DNA of 64,000 nt, taken from Rivularia sp. T60_A2020_040 (GTDB taxonomy: Bacteria; Cyanobacteriota; Cyanobacteriia; Cyanobacteriales; Nostocaceae). A program made the position numbers and the translations under genes. The DNA lies in contig JACYMD010000093.1 of assembly GCA_015272215.1 (NCBI GenBank), positions 310,001-374,000 of the forward strand, given 5' to 3'. Of the stretch, positions 63,327 to 64,000 are shown piece after piece (the stretch's first letter is position 1; the number at the start of each line of letters is the position of its first letter). The notes below the pieces were generated by a model. The model was not told the DNA's origin and did no database searches. It worked only from the letters and a program-made list of their open reading frames with translations.

Positions 63327-64000
63327 GTATTATAAAGCAATGCGTGGGATGGGCATCCCTGCCCGTCCGAATCTGCCTCATAAAGCTGATCGCGTCTCTA
63401 CATTTTTAATTCATACCACGATTCAGCAATGCCTAGCTTTTTAATACTTACACTAAATATTTAAGTATAATAATTCATAACTTAATCAAAACTTTATAAA
63501 AAGGTGGTAAAAATAAAGTAAATTTGATTATTTTGTTCAGTAAAAAGATATATGTTATACGTAAATGTAAATAATCTTGATTAAAATTTAGATTATGACA
63601 AAATAAAAAAAGTTGAGGTAAAAGATATTTTAATAAGTAGGACAACTAAAATAGCATTTTAGAAAAGTTGAGTCCATGAAAGCCTGTTTAATAATTAATG
63701 CTTAACTTGAGAAAATTTGTTTATATTATTAAGAGGTGAAATTTTTCATCAAAAAACGATTTACTATAGAAGTTAAAAATTGATTAATACAAAGTAATTC
63801 ATAAGTTATTTCGGTTATCAACTTGATATACAAGTTTTTCGACAATTATCTGGATTATTAACCCACTTAATCAATTATTTATCATCATAAATCAACTTGT
63901 TTCTTATTCATGCAGTATCTTCTACAGGTGTTTTTACAACTGTAATTATACTCCCTGGAAATAAGATATATTATTTTCAGTAAACTGTTTTTGAATATTT
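63327..64000. other. AT-rich gene-free window end
   Basis: 674 bp with no ORF, RNA gene or strong hairpin. A partial GCGTCTCTACA unit of the dispersed hairpin family lies at about 63390. The upstream region of a gene beyond the window is likely. Confidence 0.4.

Noticed and set aside
63118..63381. 87-codon ORF on the - strand
   Set aside because: It is made largely of the dispersed repeat at 63279-63326 and other intergenic sequence; no domain-like pattern.
1..64000. tRNA or rRNA genes
   Set aside because: No GGTTCGAATCC-type T-arm or rRNA landmark was found in any spacer.

Overview
The window looks like chromosomal DNA of a filamentous, probably heterocyst-forming cyanobacterium (order Nostocales; Calothrix/Rivularia/Tolypothrix-like is a guess). 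Reasons: low GC; HIP1 octamers (GCGATCGC, e.g. 4622, 5182, 10768); many heptameric short tandem repeats between genes; cyanobacterial families such as a DUF3153 lipoprotein, a protein with the Mo-dependent nitrogenase C-terminal domain, the arsenosugar pair arsM/arsS, and the cyanobacterial small RNA Yfr1. No rRNA, tRNA, CRISPR array or intact insertion sequence was seen.

1-24.6 kb is mostly housekeeping on the + strand with short spacers full of repeats: the 3' part of an RNase R/II gene, ubiX, a LapA-domain protein, a compact STAND/NB-ARC ATPase, aroK, argB, envelope/TPR proteins, pdxH, an AI-2E family exporter, scpA, an NDP-sugar pyrophosphorylase, speA, ndk, a RelE-type toxin-antitoxin pair, a TerC protein and a lipase-like hydrolase. 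A 107-bp intergenic element occurs twice in opposite orientation (11.5 and 20.2 kb).

24.7-28.7 kb is a small accessory and defence island: a LprI-like protein, a BamHI-family restriction endonuclease convergent with a DNA methyltransferase, then a tight two-gene unit of a DUF262 protein and a HEPN ribonuclease-like protein. By position, the endonuclease keeps every BamHI catalytic and base-contact residue I could compare, so it probably cuts GGATCC; I saw no GGATCC while reading the window.

28.9-39.8 kb is mixed: queD, the nitrogenase C-terminal-domain protein, a divergent histidine kinase/response regulator pair, arsM-arsS for arsenosugar synthesis, then two tandem Yfr1-like RNA genes (the second carries the exact ACTCCTCACAC core, the first a diverged core), a lipocalin-like protein, a quinone-oxidoreductase-like enzyme, a macro-domain protein and a pentapeptide-repeat membrane protein.

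39.9-59.3 kb is one 14-gene exopolysaccharide locus on the - strand. In transcription order it holds a membrane 4,6-dehydratase/epimerase, an exported DUF4832 protein, a Wzx/MurJ flippase, two GT4 transferases, a Wzy-like polymerase, two more GT4 transferases, a priming sugar transferase, a divergent PLP enzyme, a phytanoyl-CoA-type dioxygenase, a FemAB/GNAT transferase, a DegT aminotransferase and a Wzc-type tyrosine autokinase. Together this reads as a Wzx/Wzy pathway starting from an amino-sugar made by dehydratase, aminotransferase and perhaps acyltransferase steps.

59.3-64 kb holds a long spacer, ilvH, a thioredoxin-domain (DUF255/SPATA20-like) protein flanked by inverted copies of a short repeat, and an AT-rich tail without genes.
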